Shown: positions 41,790 through 50,165 of the stretch, in pieces
How positions within the stretch are numbered: the first letter of the stretch is position 1
Layout: each line of letters opens with the position of its first letter
Assembly (NCBI GenBank): GCA_964515055.1
Contig: CAZEUG010000002.1
Location: forward strand, 1 to 64,000
Direction: 5' to 3'
DNA: 64,000 bases
Source: QAMX01 sp964515055
Lineage (GTDB): Bacteria > Bacillota > Clostridia > Oscillospirales > QAMX01
The notes under the pieces: generated by a model
Seen by the model: only the letters and a program-made list of their open reading frames with translations
Database searches by the model: none
What the model was told of the DNA's origin: nothing
Position numbers and translations under genes: made by a program

Positions 41790-44093
41790 TTACGTGACTG
41801 GCAGCTCGTGATCGGTATAATGCAGCACGATCACGGTGCGATCGTCGCCGTTGTCGTCCGTTTTCGCCATCCGCAGCAGCAGCTCTGACAGCTCCCGCGG
41901 ATTGTCGCAGTGCAGCTTTTTCAGGCAGCTGCAAAATTCCTCCGGCGACTGACCCGCCAGGACACCATCGCTGGTCAGGACGATCAGGTCGCCCGGCGTG
42001 AGTGCTGTCCGCGTCACGCTGATTTCCTCCATCGACGGCTTGCTGCCCAGAATGCGGACGTGATAGGCGTTCCCGCATTTGCGGCGGAGGAAGGTCGGCG
42101 CGGCGCGGTATTTGATCGTGTGGAGCTCGCCGGTTTTCGGATGCACCACGGCAATGTCCACCGTTGCGAAATTTTCGCCGTCTGAGCGAATCTGCACGGA
42201 GGAGCGGATGATATCGACGGCCTGTCCCGGTTCGATGCCCGCTCTGAGGAAGCTCTCCAGCAGCTTCACCGTTCGCACGGCTTCCTCCCGCGCTTCCGTC
42301 CCGCTGCCCATGCCGTCGCAGAGCACCACGTACATACTGCCGTCCTTCCCGGTGAAATACGTCCCGCAGTCGCCGCTGATGCGTTCTCCGCGCCTTTTCT
42401 CGGCGGTTGCGCCAATCTGGCAGGAGCATTCCGGGCGTTCGGAGAAGGTCATGCAGGAGAGGTGCCGCCCCTCCAGCTGCTCCGGCATCGCCATTCGCAC
42501 GCCGCTGATATGGCTGATGGCCTCCGCCAGCTCCTCGCCACGGCCGTTCAGCGCACGCAAATTCGTCCCGCACAGCTCGACGTGCAGGCGATCCTCACCG
42601 TCCCGGTAGGCGATCACCTCGGCCTCTGCGCCGTATTCTGCCGTCAGGCGCTTCAGCTCCGCTTCCAGCTTCGCCTCGAACTGCGGTTCGTTTGACAGCT
42701 CCACCGCCTCCGCATCCAGCAGCGCCGACAGCTGGCCGTACTGCCGGGAGAGGAGCGCACGGTTGTCGCGGTACTCCCCTTTTCGGATGTGCCGTTCCCG
42801 TCCGGCGCGAATGGCGAGCGTCAGGCAGGCACAGACATCCTCCAGACGCGAGCAGCGCGTGCGGACGCTTTCACAGAAATCTGCCGGCTCCGCACGGCCG
42901 CGACCCATCATGGCGCGAAAGCCATTTCGCTCCGACGCCATTTCCCGGATGCAGCCCGTCCGGTTTTCGCATCGGCCGCAGGAGGCTTCCAGACCTTCTG
43001 CCAGCCAATCCGTCTCCTGCGCGTTCTCGCGCGTCTGGTCGGGCTTCATGGTCTTTGCCAGATCATCATAGGCACCCGCCAGACTTTGCAGCCTGGCCTG
43101 CATATGGCGGCGGATGTGGGCATCCGCGCCGCTGTGGTCGGTTTGCATTTTGCTGATCGGCCTTTGGAGCCACGCAGCCGGCAGGAGTGCGAAGGCGGCT
43201 GCGCCGACGGCCGCCTCAATCACAGCGCCGAACGACTGCGCCTCCGTTGGGAGGAGCAGAATGGCCACGGCGTGGACGGCGACAAGTGTCAGCGCGGATG
43301 CCACGCGGCCGCCGCGGATGCTCCATCCGGCAGTCAGGCCGCCGAGCGCGTACAGTGCCGTGCAGAGTGGAACGCCGGAGCCGGTCAGATCCATGGTCAG
43401 GCCGATGGCCAGTCCCGCAACGGTTCCGCCGTAGGCTCCGGCTGCATACGCAGCGGCAAGCACCAGCGTGACGGCCGCCATGCAGCCGATTCGAATCGAC
43501 AGGCCGCCGATGGAAAAGCCCGGCAGCGCTGCGCCGCAGAGTGCCAGCAGAACGAGCTGCGCGAGGAACTGTTTTTCCGAATCGAGCGCACTGGGCACGC
43601 GGCGGTTGGAGCCGTGGAGTGCTGTCGAAAACACGGCTGCTGCGGCCATGGAGAGCATCAGCTCCGCGAGGTCGAGCAGCACGGCCAGCGCACCGCCGCC
43701 CGAGGTCAGGTGCCAGACCAGCCCCGTCAGGCCAATTGCCAGACCGGTGGAGAGCATGGCAAAGAGCGGTGTGCGCGTTCGGAACACCTGTCGAAGCGTC
43801 AGTTTGAGCATCATGGCGATCAGCGCGGCTGCCAGGTAGCGGATGCTGTCAATGCGGTTCCACGCGGCACAGGTGCCGATCAGAACACCCGCCGCTGTCG
43901 CCAGCAGCCGTCTGTTTTTCTGCTGTGCCTGCAAAAATGACACGCCGAACGGTGCGCGGCTGCCATAGATGATCGTCTGTGCCAGCAGGAAGCCGCCGAC
44001 CGCAGCCAGGCAAAGCGCCAGCACCTCCCGCTGTTCGGGTATTCGCTGTTCGCGGACTTCTGTCGTGTTCGGGTCAAATTCCAAGAGTTTCAT
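41790..44093 (-). CDS. spoIIE: Stage II sporulation protein E
   Basis: This 767-residue membrane phosphatase dephosphorylates SpoIIAA to activate sigma-F in the forespore and takes part in asymmetric division. The N-terminal 310 residues contain about ten membrane helices; a central regulatory region with paired cysteines (CGRCENRTGC) follows; the C-terminal PP2C domain starts near residue 560 with GDCGTYFTGKDGSMYVVLCDGMGSGTEAREEA, holding the metal-binding Asp residues, and ends with DNGDDRTVIVLHY. It is monocistronic. Its presence is the clearest sign that the organism forms spores. Confidence 0.95.
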   Translation of the reverse strand: MKLLEFDPNTTEVREQRIPEQREVLALCLAAVGGFLLAQTIIYGSRAPFGVSFLQAQQKNRRLLATAAGVLIGTCAAWNRIDSIRYLAAALIAMMLKLTLRQVFRTRTPLFAMLSTGLAIGLTGLVWHLTSGGGALAVLLDLAELMLSMAAAAVFSTALHGSNRRVPSALDSEKQFLAQLVLLALCGAALPGFSIGGLSIRIGCMAAVTLVLAAAYAAGAYGGTVAGLAIGLTMDLTGSGVPLCTALYALGGLTAGWSIRGGRVASALTLVAVHAVAILLLPTEAQSFGAVIEAAVGAAAFALLPAAWLQRPISKMQTDHSGADAHIRRHMQARLQSLAGAYDDLAKTMKPDQTRENAQETDWLAEGLEASCGRCENRTGCIREMASERNGFRAMMGRGRAEPADFCESVRTRCSRLEDVCACLTLAIRAGRERHIRKGEYRDNRALLSRQYGQLSALLDAEAVELSNEPQFEAKLEAELKRLTAEYGAEAEVIAYRDGEDRLHVELCGTNLRALNGRGEELAEAISHISGVRMAMPEQLEGRHLSCMTFSERPECSCQIGATAEKRRGERISGDCGTYFTGKDGSMYVVLCDGMGSGTEAREEAVRTVKLLESFLRAGIEPGQAVDIIRSSVQIRSDGENFATVDIAVVHPKTGELHTIKYRAAPTFLRRKCGNAYHVRILGSKPSMEEISVTRTALTPGDLIVLTSDGVLAGQSPEEFCSCLKKLHCDNPRELSELLLRMAKTDDNGDDRTVIVLHYTDHELPVT

Positions 44094-44149
44094 AGGGTGG
44101 TCTGTCCTTCCTGAGAATGCTTTTGTATCGGGCGATTGCCCGCCTGTAT

Positions 44150-44184
44150 ATCATACCGTCCGGGCGGTGGTATTTTTTGTCGCA
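44150..44184 (-). promoter_or_regulatory. Candidate Spo0A-linked promoter of spoIIE
   Basis: On the - strand TATGAT (44155-44150) is a reasonable -10 about 57 bases before spoIIE, without a good -35 at 17 bases. TTTGTCGCA on the + strand (44176-44184) differs at one base from the Spo0A box TTTGTCGAA and lies where a distant -35 would be. In Bacillus subtilis spoIIE also has a Spo0A-activated sigma-A promoter with long spacing. Confidence 0.4.
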
Positions 44185-44260
44185 TTGGACAGACCGATTC
44201 TTTTTTCACCGTTGGTTCTTTTTCGAAAATCCGACACGTTCCATCATTTGAAAGCACCTG

Positions 44261-44304
44261 AAAACGCCGCATTCCATCCCCTTCGATCGAATGCGGCGTT
44301 TTTT
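44261..44304. terminator. Terminator after rlmH
   Basis: AAAACGCCGCATTC (44261-44274) is complementary to GAATGCGGCGTTTT (44289-44302), with A/T runs on both sides. It ends the rlmH unit on the - strand. Confidence 0.85.
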
Positions 44305-44312
44305 GCGTCTGT

Positions 44313-44786
44313 TTATTTATGATATTTGCGGTGGTTCAGAATTGCAAAGGCGCGATAGAGCTGTTCCAGCAGCATAACACGCGCCAGGTGGTGCGGAAAC
44401 GTCATTTTGGACATGGACAGCAGCCAGCCTGCGCGCTGCTTCAGGCGCGGGCTGAGGCCGTTGGAGCCGCCAATGACCAGGCACAGGCGGCTGTCGCCGC
44501 CGCTCGCCAGCGTGTCAATGCGGGCGGCGAAGGCTTCGCTCGCCAGCTGAGCGCCCTCCGGCGTCAGGACGATCAGGAATGCGCCCTTTGGAATTGCCCG
44601 CTCAATGGCATCGCACTCCGCTTCCAGCGCGGGGGCGATTTCCGAATCGTTGTCCACCGGGCGCTCCGGCAGCTCAAGCACCGTGACGGATGCGAAGGGA
44701 CGCAGGCGCTTCAGGTATTCCTCACAGGCGGCCTGATAGTGCTTTTCCTTCAGCTTACCGACGCAGATCAGTGTGACAGAGATCAT
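44313..44786 (-). CDS. rlmH: 23S rRNA pseudouridine-1915 methyltransferase RlmH
   Basis: This 157-residue SPOUT methyltransferase acts on the 70S ribosome at pseudouridine 1915. It starts ISVTLICVGKLKEKHYQAACEEYLKRL; the SAM-binding knot region has LVIGGSNGLSP and the end LARVMLLEQLYRAFAILNHRKYHK, which is the family's nearly invariant C-terminus. The length is typical (159 in E. coli). Its ATG overlaps the upstream membrane protein stop by 4 bases. It is followed by a terminator. Confidence 0.96.
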   Translation of the reverse strand: MISVTLICVGKLKEKHYQAACEEYLKRLRPFASVTVLELPERPVDNDSEIAPALEAECDAIERAIPKGAFLIVLTPEGAQLASEAFAARIDTLASGGDSRLCLVIGGSNGLSPRLKQRAGWLLSMSKMTFPHHLARVMLLEQLYRAFAILNHRKYHK

Positions 44787-45655
44787 AAGTCAGGGGCCTC
44801 CGGCGCTTCCGGCGGGGTGTCCTCCGGGGACGTCCGGTTCCGCTCATCCGCCGAGCGGACATATTCCGCATAGACGACCTGCGTCATCCGCATATACGGC
44901 ATCAGATAGAGCAGCGGCAAAAACATGAACAGGGCGCACATCAGATACCATCCGGCGAAGCTGACGATGCAGAGTACCCATTCCCACACATGGCCGCGCA
45001 TGGCGCGCCACGAGCGCAATGCGGCATCAAACGGCCCGGCCTCCGGGTGGTCGAGGAAATAGTACGGCGTCAGCAGCAGGCGGATTGCAAACAGCGCGTA
45101 GATCAGCATACATCCCAGTGAGACGGCAACGACGCGGCCATCAACGAGCGCCCAGTTGACCGTCGGCGATGCCAGAGCGGTCAGCTGCTCCGACAGATCG
45201 GCCAGCACAGCATCCGCCGTATCGAGCAGCCAGCTGGCTGGGATGCTGTACAGTGCAAGGGAGATCAGGCCGGTCACGACGGTGTAAACATAGTATTCCA
45301 GCACGCGCTTCAGCCGTTCGCCATCGGAATACCATAGAAAAACATCCATCACACGCGGCTTCTGGCGGCGAAACGCCTTCATCAGGAATTCGGCAACACC
45401 CAGTGTCAGCGGTACCAGCAGGAAGCCGGTCAGGACGGTCAGCAGAGCGGAGGAAAGATCAAAGCGATAGACCCAGATTTGAACCATGCAGATCAGCCCA
45501 AATCTTTGTGTCAGGCCGGAAATTACCGTGGAAAGTGCGAAACCGGTCACCGTTTCCAAGGCAAGGAGAAAAACGATTTTGAACAGATACGGCGCCATGG
45601 CCGGTTTGGCCAGGCCTTTTGCCGTTCGAATGACCTGTGAGCGTGGCAGTTTCAT
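44783..45655 (-). CDS. DUF975-like multi-pass membrane protein
   Basis: This 290-residue membrane protein has about six helices, with a short cytoplasmic N-terminus and an acidic, Pro-rich C-terminus (ERNRTSPEDTPPEAPEAP). The cytoplasmic segment RRQKPRVMDVFLWYSDGERLKRVLEYY and the later YYFLDHPEAGPFDAALRSWRAMRGH resemble DUF975 membrane proteins. Function unknown. The start is uncertain: the Met at 45655 lacks a close ribosome site (AAAGGATG lies about 20 bases upstream). I see no clear promoter between it and the VanW gene terminator. Confidence 0.75.
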   Translation of the reverse strand: MKLPRSQVIRTAKGLAKPAMAPYLFKIVFLLALETVTGFALSTVISGLTQRFGLICMVQIWVYRFDLSSALLTVLTGFLLVPLTLGVAEFLMKAFRRQKPRVMDVFLWYSDGERLKRVLEYYVYTVVTGLISLALYSIPASWLLDTADAVLADLSEQLTALASPTVNWALVDGRVVAVSLGCMLIYALFAIRLLLTPYYFLDHPEAGPFDAALRSWRAMRGHVWEWVLCIVSFAGWYLMCALFMFLPLLYLMPYMRMTQVVYAEYVRSADERNRTSPEDTPPEAPEAPDL

Positions 45656-45726
45656 AGGGCGACTGATTTCATCCTTTCTTTGCGGGCTGCACGCTGCCAT
45701 CAGACAGAGCCCGTGAACAAACACGC

Positions 45727-45755
45727 CCGCCCGACATGGTGCGCACGTCGGACGG
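45727..45755 (-). terminator. Hairpin after the first VanW gene
   Basis: On the - strand CCGTCCGAC and GTCGGGCGG pair with one or two G-T pairs around an 11-base loop; the tail GCGTGTTTG is only partly T-rich. Confidence 0.5.
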
Positions 45756-45775
45756 GGTGGATGGATCGTTCCGGA

Positions 45776-47455
45776 TCAGATGCCCGGAGCGTTGGGATCA
45801 TCGGTATCAACCGGCTCTGTCGGCTGCGGCGGCGCGGTCGTTGTCTCCGGCGGATTGGTCACCGGTGGTTCCGTGACAGGCGGTTCCGTGACAGGCGGTT
45901 GCGTTTCGCTGACAGCCGGGCCGACATAGGTCAGGCCGTTATACGGGCTGTATTTGCTGGTGTTGACCTTGACCTCCTGCTGGAGGACGCCATCGACGTA
46001 GATCTGCTTATACAGTTCGACCTTGTAGCCCGGCATACCGGTCCGCACTTTTCTCTCCGTGCCCGGTGCAAGGGTCGAATCTTCGACATATTTCATCGTC
46101 TGTTCGTAGGTTTCCAGAACGACGGACTTGAACTTGATCGTCCGGTTGGCAGCCCGCGACTCTTTCCCATAGATGGAGACGGTCAGTGTGCCGTTGCTGG
46201 CTTTGGCCGAAATCCGGATGGGTTCATCCGTGTTGTTGCGGAAAACGTAGTCCAGAGAGCCATAATAGAGGGTGGCATCCATGCCGAGATCAACGTAGGA
46301 AACCTTGTAGGCGTGGACATAGCGGGAAATCTGATCCATTTCGGCGTACAGCGAGGCGACGTAGAGCGTCGAACTCACCTGGCAGATGCCGCCGCCGAGA
46401 CCCTCCTGCATTCCGCCGTTTTGGAAGACGGTCGCCGGTTTGTAGCCCTTTTCCTTGGTTCGTTCACCGACAACGCGGTTGAAGGAGAAGGTCTGTCCCG
46501 GCAGAACGACAGATTCATGGATAGCAGCAGTTGCCAGGCCGACGTTGACCGTGCGGTTGGCCTCTGCGGGGTTATAATAGGTGATGCACTGTCCCAGCAG
46601 GTCTTTGAAGTACTGGTTCGGGAGCGTTTCCGCCGTGACAGCCGGTTGAATTTCCTGCTTGAGGAATGTCTTTTCCGTCCAGTTGCCGTTGTTCAGCTCC
46701 TGACGAATCTGGTCGATGTCGATGTCGTAGCCGATGACTTCCCTGACAACGATGGTATTGTTGTCGGCGTCCACATCGTAATAGGCGTCGGCGGGCGCGC
46801 AGTAGATCATGGTATACAGTTCATCGAGGTTCGGCATTTCCGGCGCCTTTGTGATCGTCTTCAGCTCCAGCTCTCCGGTCTGATGGTCATCCAGCGCATT
46901 CACGACCTGACGGAAGGCTTCTTCCTTATCGACAGAGGTGTGCTCCGTGCCGCGACGGAAGGTCACGCCGTTTTCCGTCAGCTCATACTCGGTATCGGAG
47001 CCGGTATCGATGCTGGCAACCAGCTCGTCTATCCGTTTGATAATGTATTCCTCGTCAACGCCGGTGATATCAGCCTTGATCGCCTGAATGGACTGATACT
47101 GGGCAATCAGCGACAGGTCATAGCCCTTGCTTTTCATGTAGGCGGTCAGTGCGTCATAGTCGACCGGGGCATTTGCCTCGTTGAGGCTGATTTTCACGGA
47201 TGCACCGGCGGCCTTCACCGTCAGCGCCTGATCCTTTCGGGAATCCGTGATATAGCCCTTGACGAGCATTTCAACCTCGCTGCTGGCAACCGGCGTGGAG
47301 GATGCGGAGGGATTCTCCGTGACGTCGGGCGGATCCTGAAACGTATCCTTCAGCTCACCGACCAGCCAGATTCCCAGCAGAATCAGCAGGACGGCGGAAA
47401 TGGCCAGCAGAACGATCAGCGTAATTTTCGGCATTGTCGTTTTCTTTTTGCTCAT
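45776..47455 (-). CDS. VanW family cell-surface protein 1
   Basis: This 559-residue protein has a short basic N-terminus and one membrane helix (about 10-31), then an extracytoplasmic region. Residues about 60-260 hold two peptidoglycan-binding-type repeats of the kind that precede VanW. The VanW domain follows with AEANRTVNVGLATAAIHESVVLPGQTFSFN, GERTKEKGYKPA, GLGGGICQVSSTLY and YVHAYKVSYVDLGMDAT. A G5-like segment and a VTEPP-repeat tail end the protein. The ATG at 47455 follows GGAGAAAACAT; a longer frame upstream is unlikely. VanW proteins occur in some vancomycin clusters, but their activity is not defined; no vanA/B-type ligase is near. Confidence 0.88.
   Translation of the reverse strand: MSKKKTTMPKITLIVLLAISAVLLILLGIWLVGELKDTFQDPPDVTENPSASSTPVASSEVEMLVKGYITDSRKDQALTVKAAGASVKISLNEANAPVDYDALTAYMKSKGYDLSLIAQYQSIQAIKADITGVDEEYIIKRIDELVASIDTGSDTEYELTENGVTFRRGTEHTSVDKEEAFRQVVNALDDHQTGELELKTITKAPEMPNLDELYTMIYCAPADAYYDVDADNNTIVVREVIGYDIDIDQIRQELNNGNWTEKTFLKQEIQPAVTAETLPNQYFKDLLGQCITYYNPAEANRTVNVGLATAAIHESVVLPGQTFSFNRVVGERTKEKGYKPATVFQNGGMQEGLGGGICQVSSTLYVASLYAEMDQISRYVHAYKVSYVDLGMDATLYYGSLDYVFRNNTDEPIRISAKASNGTLTVSIYGKESRAANRTIKFKSVVLETYEQTMKYVEDSTLAPGTERKVRTGMPGYKVELYKQIYVDGVLQQEVKVNTSKYSPYNGLTYVGPAVSETQPPVTEPPVTEPPVTNPPETTTAPPQPTEPVDTDDPNAPGI
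45852..45911 (-). repeat. 15-base tandem repeats encoding VTEPP units
   Basis: Two exact 15-base copies (45867-45881 and 45882-45896, GGTTCCGTGACAGGC on the + strand) with diverged copies on both sides encode the Pro/Thr-rich tail of VanW protein 1. Confidence 0.8.
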
Positions 47456-47560
47456 ATGTTTTCTCCATCTGTCTACAGATATGGGGTTCTCAGGCATCCA
47501 TATTTCCGGGCGGCGAATGACGCAGCGCCATGGAAAACCCTTTTCGGATGATACTTCTCT

Positions 47561-47589
47561 ATTATAGCAGTCTGCGGCCGGAAAATCAA
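47561..47589 (-). promoter_or_regulatory. Promoter of VanW protein 1
   Basis: On the - strand TTGATT (47589-47584) and a perfect TATAAT (47566-47561) are 17 bases apart, with about 105 bases to the start codon. Confidence 0.85.
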
Positions 47590-47661
47590 TGACAGTCCGC
47601 TTACAAACTGGATAATTTTTGGAAACAGCTGTATTTTCTGCACAGCTATCCGTTTCACAGC

Positions 47662-47715
47662 GGTTCTCCATCCGGACGGAGAACCGCCCGGACATTTTCT
47701 GTCCGGGCGGCTTTT
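47662..47715. terminator. Two overlapping hairpins downstream of the sugar isomerase gene
   Basis: Stem A is CCGCCCGGAC (47684-47693) with GTCCGGGCGG (47701-47710), followed on the + strand by CTTTTTG. Stem B is GGTTCTCC (47662-47669) with GGAGAACC (47678-47685). They share two bases, so they compete at their border. The gene that ends here is on the - strand. Confidence 0.65.
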
Positions 47716-47789
47716 TGTTTCCGGTTGATGTTGACGGCTGTCCACTCAACGTGCGGTTGGTGAGACGGTTCGGCCGTGCAGTGCAGGAT

Positions 47790-48641
47790 TCAGCAGTTCG
47801 GCGTTTCGTCCATCATGGCCGCGATTCTCCGGCCTCTTTCCAGCGCCTGACGCAGATAGGCATCCTGATCGAGTTCGGCATACCGGTCATGAGTGTTCCG
47901 ACCCGGCTTCGCCTGGCTGCACAGCTCCATCATCAGGATGCCCTGATAGTGGGCGCGTTTCAGGCGTTTGCAGATGCCGGCCCAGTCCGCCGTTCCGTCG
48001 AACGGCATCAGGTGGGCATCGTCCAGGAACGTCAGGACGGACGGATCCGTCATGCCGAGGTTGTCATTCAGGTGGGTACAGATGAGCTTGTCGCCGTAGC
48101 GTGCCGGGACGTCCTCGGCATGGTTGTAGCAGAGCTCATGGCCGGTATCCCAGCAGAAGCCAACGGCGGGCGAATCGGCGAAGGCATCGATGAGCGCCTG
48201 CAGATAGTTGATGTGCTCGACGTTTTCAAAGGCCAGACGTACCGGTGTCTCCTCCGCGGCTTTGATGATGCGTTCAAACCGTTTCAGACCCAGAGCGGAC
48301 GGCGGCGTATTGCGATCCATGCCGATGATCGGGTGCATGACCGCGATCGGGACATCGTTCTCCGCGCAGTCGTGGATGCAGCGGATCAGGACGGAGGCAA
48401 ATTCATCGCCGGCGTCCCCTTCATCCCACAGAGTGCTGCACGGGCCGAACGGCGCGTGAATGGATTGATAGATCAGACCGAGGGAGCGGATGCGCGCAGC
48501 CAGTGCAGCGACATCGGTTGTTTCATTCCAGCCGGTGAAGCAGGCGTCAAAGCCCGCCCGCGCAATCGCGTCAATGGATTCTTCCGGTGTCTGGACACGG
48601 TATGCACCGGCATTGATTCCGATTTTCCAGGTTTCGCTCAT
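47790..48641 (-). CDS. Sugar phosphate isomerase/epimerase (xylose isomerase-like barrel)
   Basis: This 283-residue TIM-barrel protein has the features of the AP endonuclease 2/xylose isomerase-like family: SIHAPFG, AVMHPIIG, LAFENVEH with the metal-binding Glu, GFCWDTGHELCYN, CTHLNDN and LMMELCSQAKPGRN. The pattern of His, Glu and Asp residues suits a divalent metal site. It could isomerise or epimerise a keto sugar. It follows proS by 37 bases on the - strand and may be cotranscribed with it and VanW protein 2; no shared pathway is evident. Confidence 0.88.
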   Translation of the reverse strand: MSETWKIGINAGAYRVQTPEESIDAIARAGFDACFTGWNETTDVAALAARIRSLGLIYQSIHAPFGPCSTLWDEGDAGDEFASVLIRCIHDCAENDVPIAVMHPIIGMDRNTPPSALGLKRFERIIKAAEETPVRLAFENVEHINYLQALIDAFADSPAVGFCWDTGHELCYNHAEDVPARYGDKLICTHLNDNLGMTDPSVLTFLDDAHLMPFDGTADWAGICKRLKRAHYQGILMMELCSQAKPGRNTHDRYAELDQDAYLRQALERGRRIAAMMDETPNC

Positions 48642-48678
48642 AAAACAGCCATCTCCTTTGAATCAATTGATTTTTGAT

Positions 48679-50118
48679 TTAATACTGTCTGCCCCAGACC
48701 ACCAGATGCTTGGCCGGTTTCCCGCAGCAGACGCAGACGTCGCCGATGGGCTCGCCGTCAAACGGAATGCAGCGGCTCTTGACACCGCCGGTTTCATCCT
48801 TCAGCTGGTTTTCGCAGGCTTCGTCGCCGCACCACATTCCGCGGATGAAGCCCGGATGGTTTTTGGCAAGATCCAGGAATTCGTCGTGGTTGTGCGCATC
48901 GTGCGTTTTCTGATGCAGATTGTCGAGTGCGCGCTGGTACAGACCGTCATGCACCGCCTGCAGCGCGTCAGCCACGGCTGTCTCCAGCTGATCCAGCGAT
49001 ACGGCGATTTTTTCGCGGTTGTCGCGGCGAACCAGAACGCAGGCGTTGTTTTCAATGTCACGCGGGCCGATTTCCAGGCGCAGCGGAATGCCCTTCATCT
49101 CGCACTGGCTGAACTTCCAGCCGGCGGAGTTGTCGCTGACATCGACGGAAACGCGGAACGAACGGCTCAGGCGGGCGCGGAGCTCCTCCGCCTTTTCCAG
49201 AACGCCCGGCTTATGTGAGGCGATCGGCAGAATCATGACCTGAATCGGTGCGATGCCCGGCGGCAGAATCAGTCCGCTGTCGTCGCCGTGGGTCATAATG
49301 ACGGCGCCGATCATCCGGGTGGAGACACCCCAGGACGTCTGATGCGGATATTTCAGCTGGTTATTCCGGTCGGAGTAGGTGATCTCAAAGGCGCGGGCGA
49401 AGCCGTCACCGAAATAGTGCGATGTGCCACCCTGCAGTGCGACGCCGTTGTGCATCATAGGCTCGATCGTGTAGGTTTCGACAGCACCGGCAAACTTTTC
49501 CTTATCGGTTTTCCGGCCGGTAATTGCCGGGATGGCCAGCGTTTCGCGGTAGAAATCCTCATAGCACTTCAGCATCCGGAGTGTTTCTGCGCGGGCTTCT
49601 TCTTCGGTTTCGTGCATGGTATGGCCTTCCTGCCACAGAAATTCCGAGGTGCGGAGGAAGGGGCGCGTGGTCTTTTCCCAGCGCACAACGCTGCACCACT
49701 GGTTATACAGCTTCGGCAGGTCGCGGTAGGAGTGAATGATATTCTTATAGTGTTCGCAGAACAGCGTTTCTGACGTCGGACGGACGCAGAGGCGTTCCGC
49801 CAGCTCCTGCTGGCCGCCGTGCGTGACCCAGGCCACCTCCGGTGCAAAGCCCTCGACATGGTCCTTTTCCTTTTGCAGCAGGCTCTCCGGGATGAACATC
49901 GGCATATAGAGATTCTCGTGCCCCAGTTCCTTGAAGCGTCTGTCGAGATCGTGCTGCATATTCTCCCAGATTGCGTAGCCATACGGGCGAATGACCATGC
50001 AGCCCTTGACGCCCGAATAGTCAGCCAGCTCGGCCTTTTTAACGACGTCTGTGTACCATTGCGCAAAATCAACGTCCATCGACGTGATCTGCTCCACCAT
50101 CTTTTTTTCCTGTGACAT
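48679..50118 (-). CDS. proS: Prolyl-tRNA synthetase (type 3 / archaeal-like form)
   Basis: This 479-residue class II synthetase charges tRNA-Pro. It has class II motif 1 around GCMVIRPYGYAIWENMQ, motif 2 in CVRPTSETLFCEHY and VRWEKTTRPFLRTSEFLWQEGHT, and motif 3-like GVSTRMIGAVIMTHGDDSGL. The C-terminal extension has CGDEACEN, a cysteine pair (CVCCGKP) and ends in Tyr, as in the ProS type 3 group that lacks the bacterial editing insertion. The ATG at 50118 follows AAAGGAC. It is preceded by VanW protein 2, with no T-box in the 47-base gap. Confidence 0.95.
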   Translation of the reverse strand: MSQEKKMVEQITSMDVDFAQWYTDVVKKAELADYSGVKGCMVIRPYGYAIWENMQHDLDRRFKELGHENLYMPMFIPESLLQKEKDHVEGFAPEVAWVTHGGQQELAERLCVRPTSETLFCEHYKNIIHSYRDLPKLYNQWCSVVRWEKTTRPFLRTSEFLWQEGHTMHETEEEARAETLRMLKCYEDFYRETLAIPAITGRKTDKEKFAGAVETYTIEPMMHNGVALQGGTSHYFGDGFARAFEITYSDRNNQLKYPHQTSWGVSTRMIGAVIMTHGDDSGLILPPGIAPIQVMILPIASHKPGVLEKAEELRARLSRSFRVSVDVSDNSAGWKFSQCEMKGIPLRLEIGPRDIENNACVLVRRDNREKIAVSLDQLETAVADALQAVHDGLYQRALDNLHQKTHDAHNHDEFLDLAKNHPGFIRGMWCGDEACENQLKDETGGVKSRCIPFDGEPIGDVCVCCGKPAKHLVVWGRQY

Positions 50119-50165
50119 AAAGATGTCCTTTCGTTCTGTGTATTTCTGTATCCGTTGCTTCCGTC

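Larger units (their letters stand above)
47456..47789. other. 334-base intergenic region before VanW protein 1
   Basis: There is no plausible gene. It contains the VanW 1 promoter (47561-47589), a leader of about 100 bases and, further right, two overlapping hairpins (47662-47710) that end the sugar isomerase unit. Confidence 0.6.

Noticed and set aside
45680..47551. A 623-codon open frame on the + strand opposite VanW protein 1
   Set aside because: The VanW motifs, promoter and ribosome site are all on the - strand; the + frame has no credible start.
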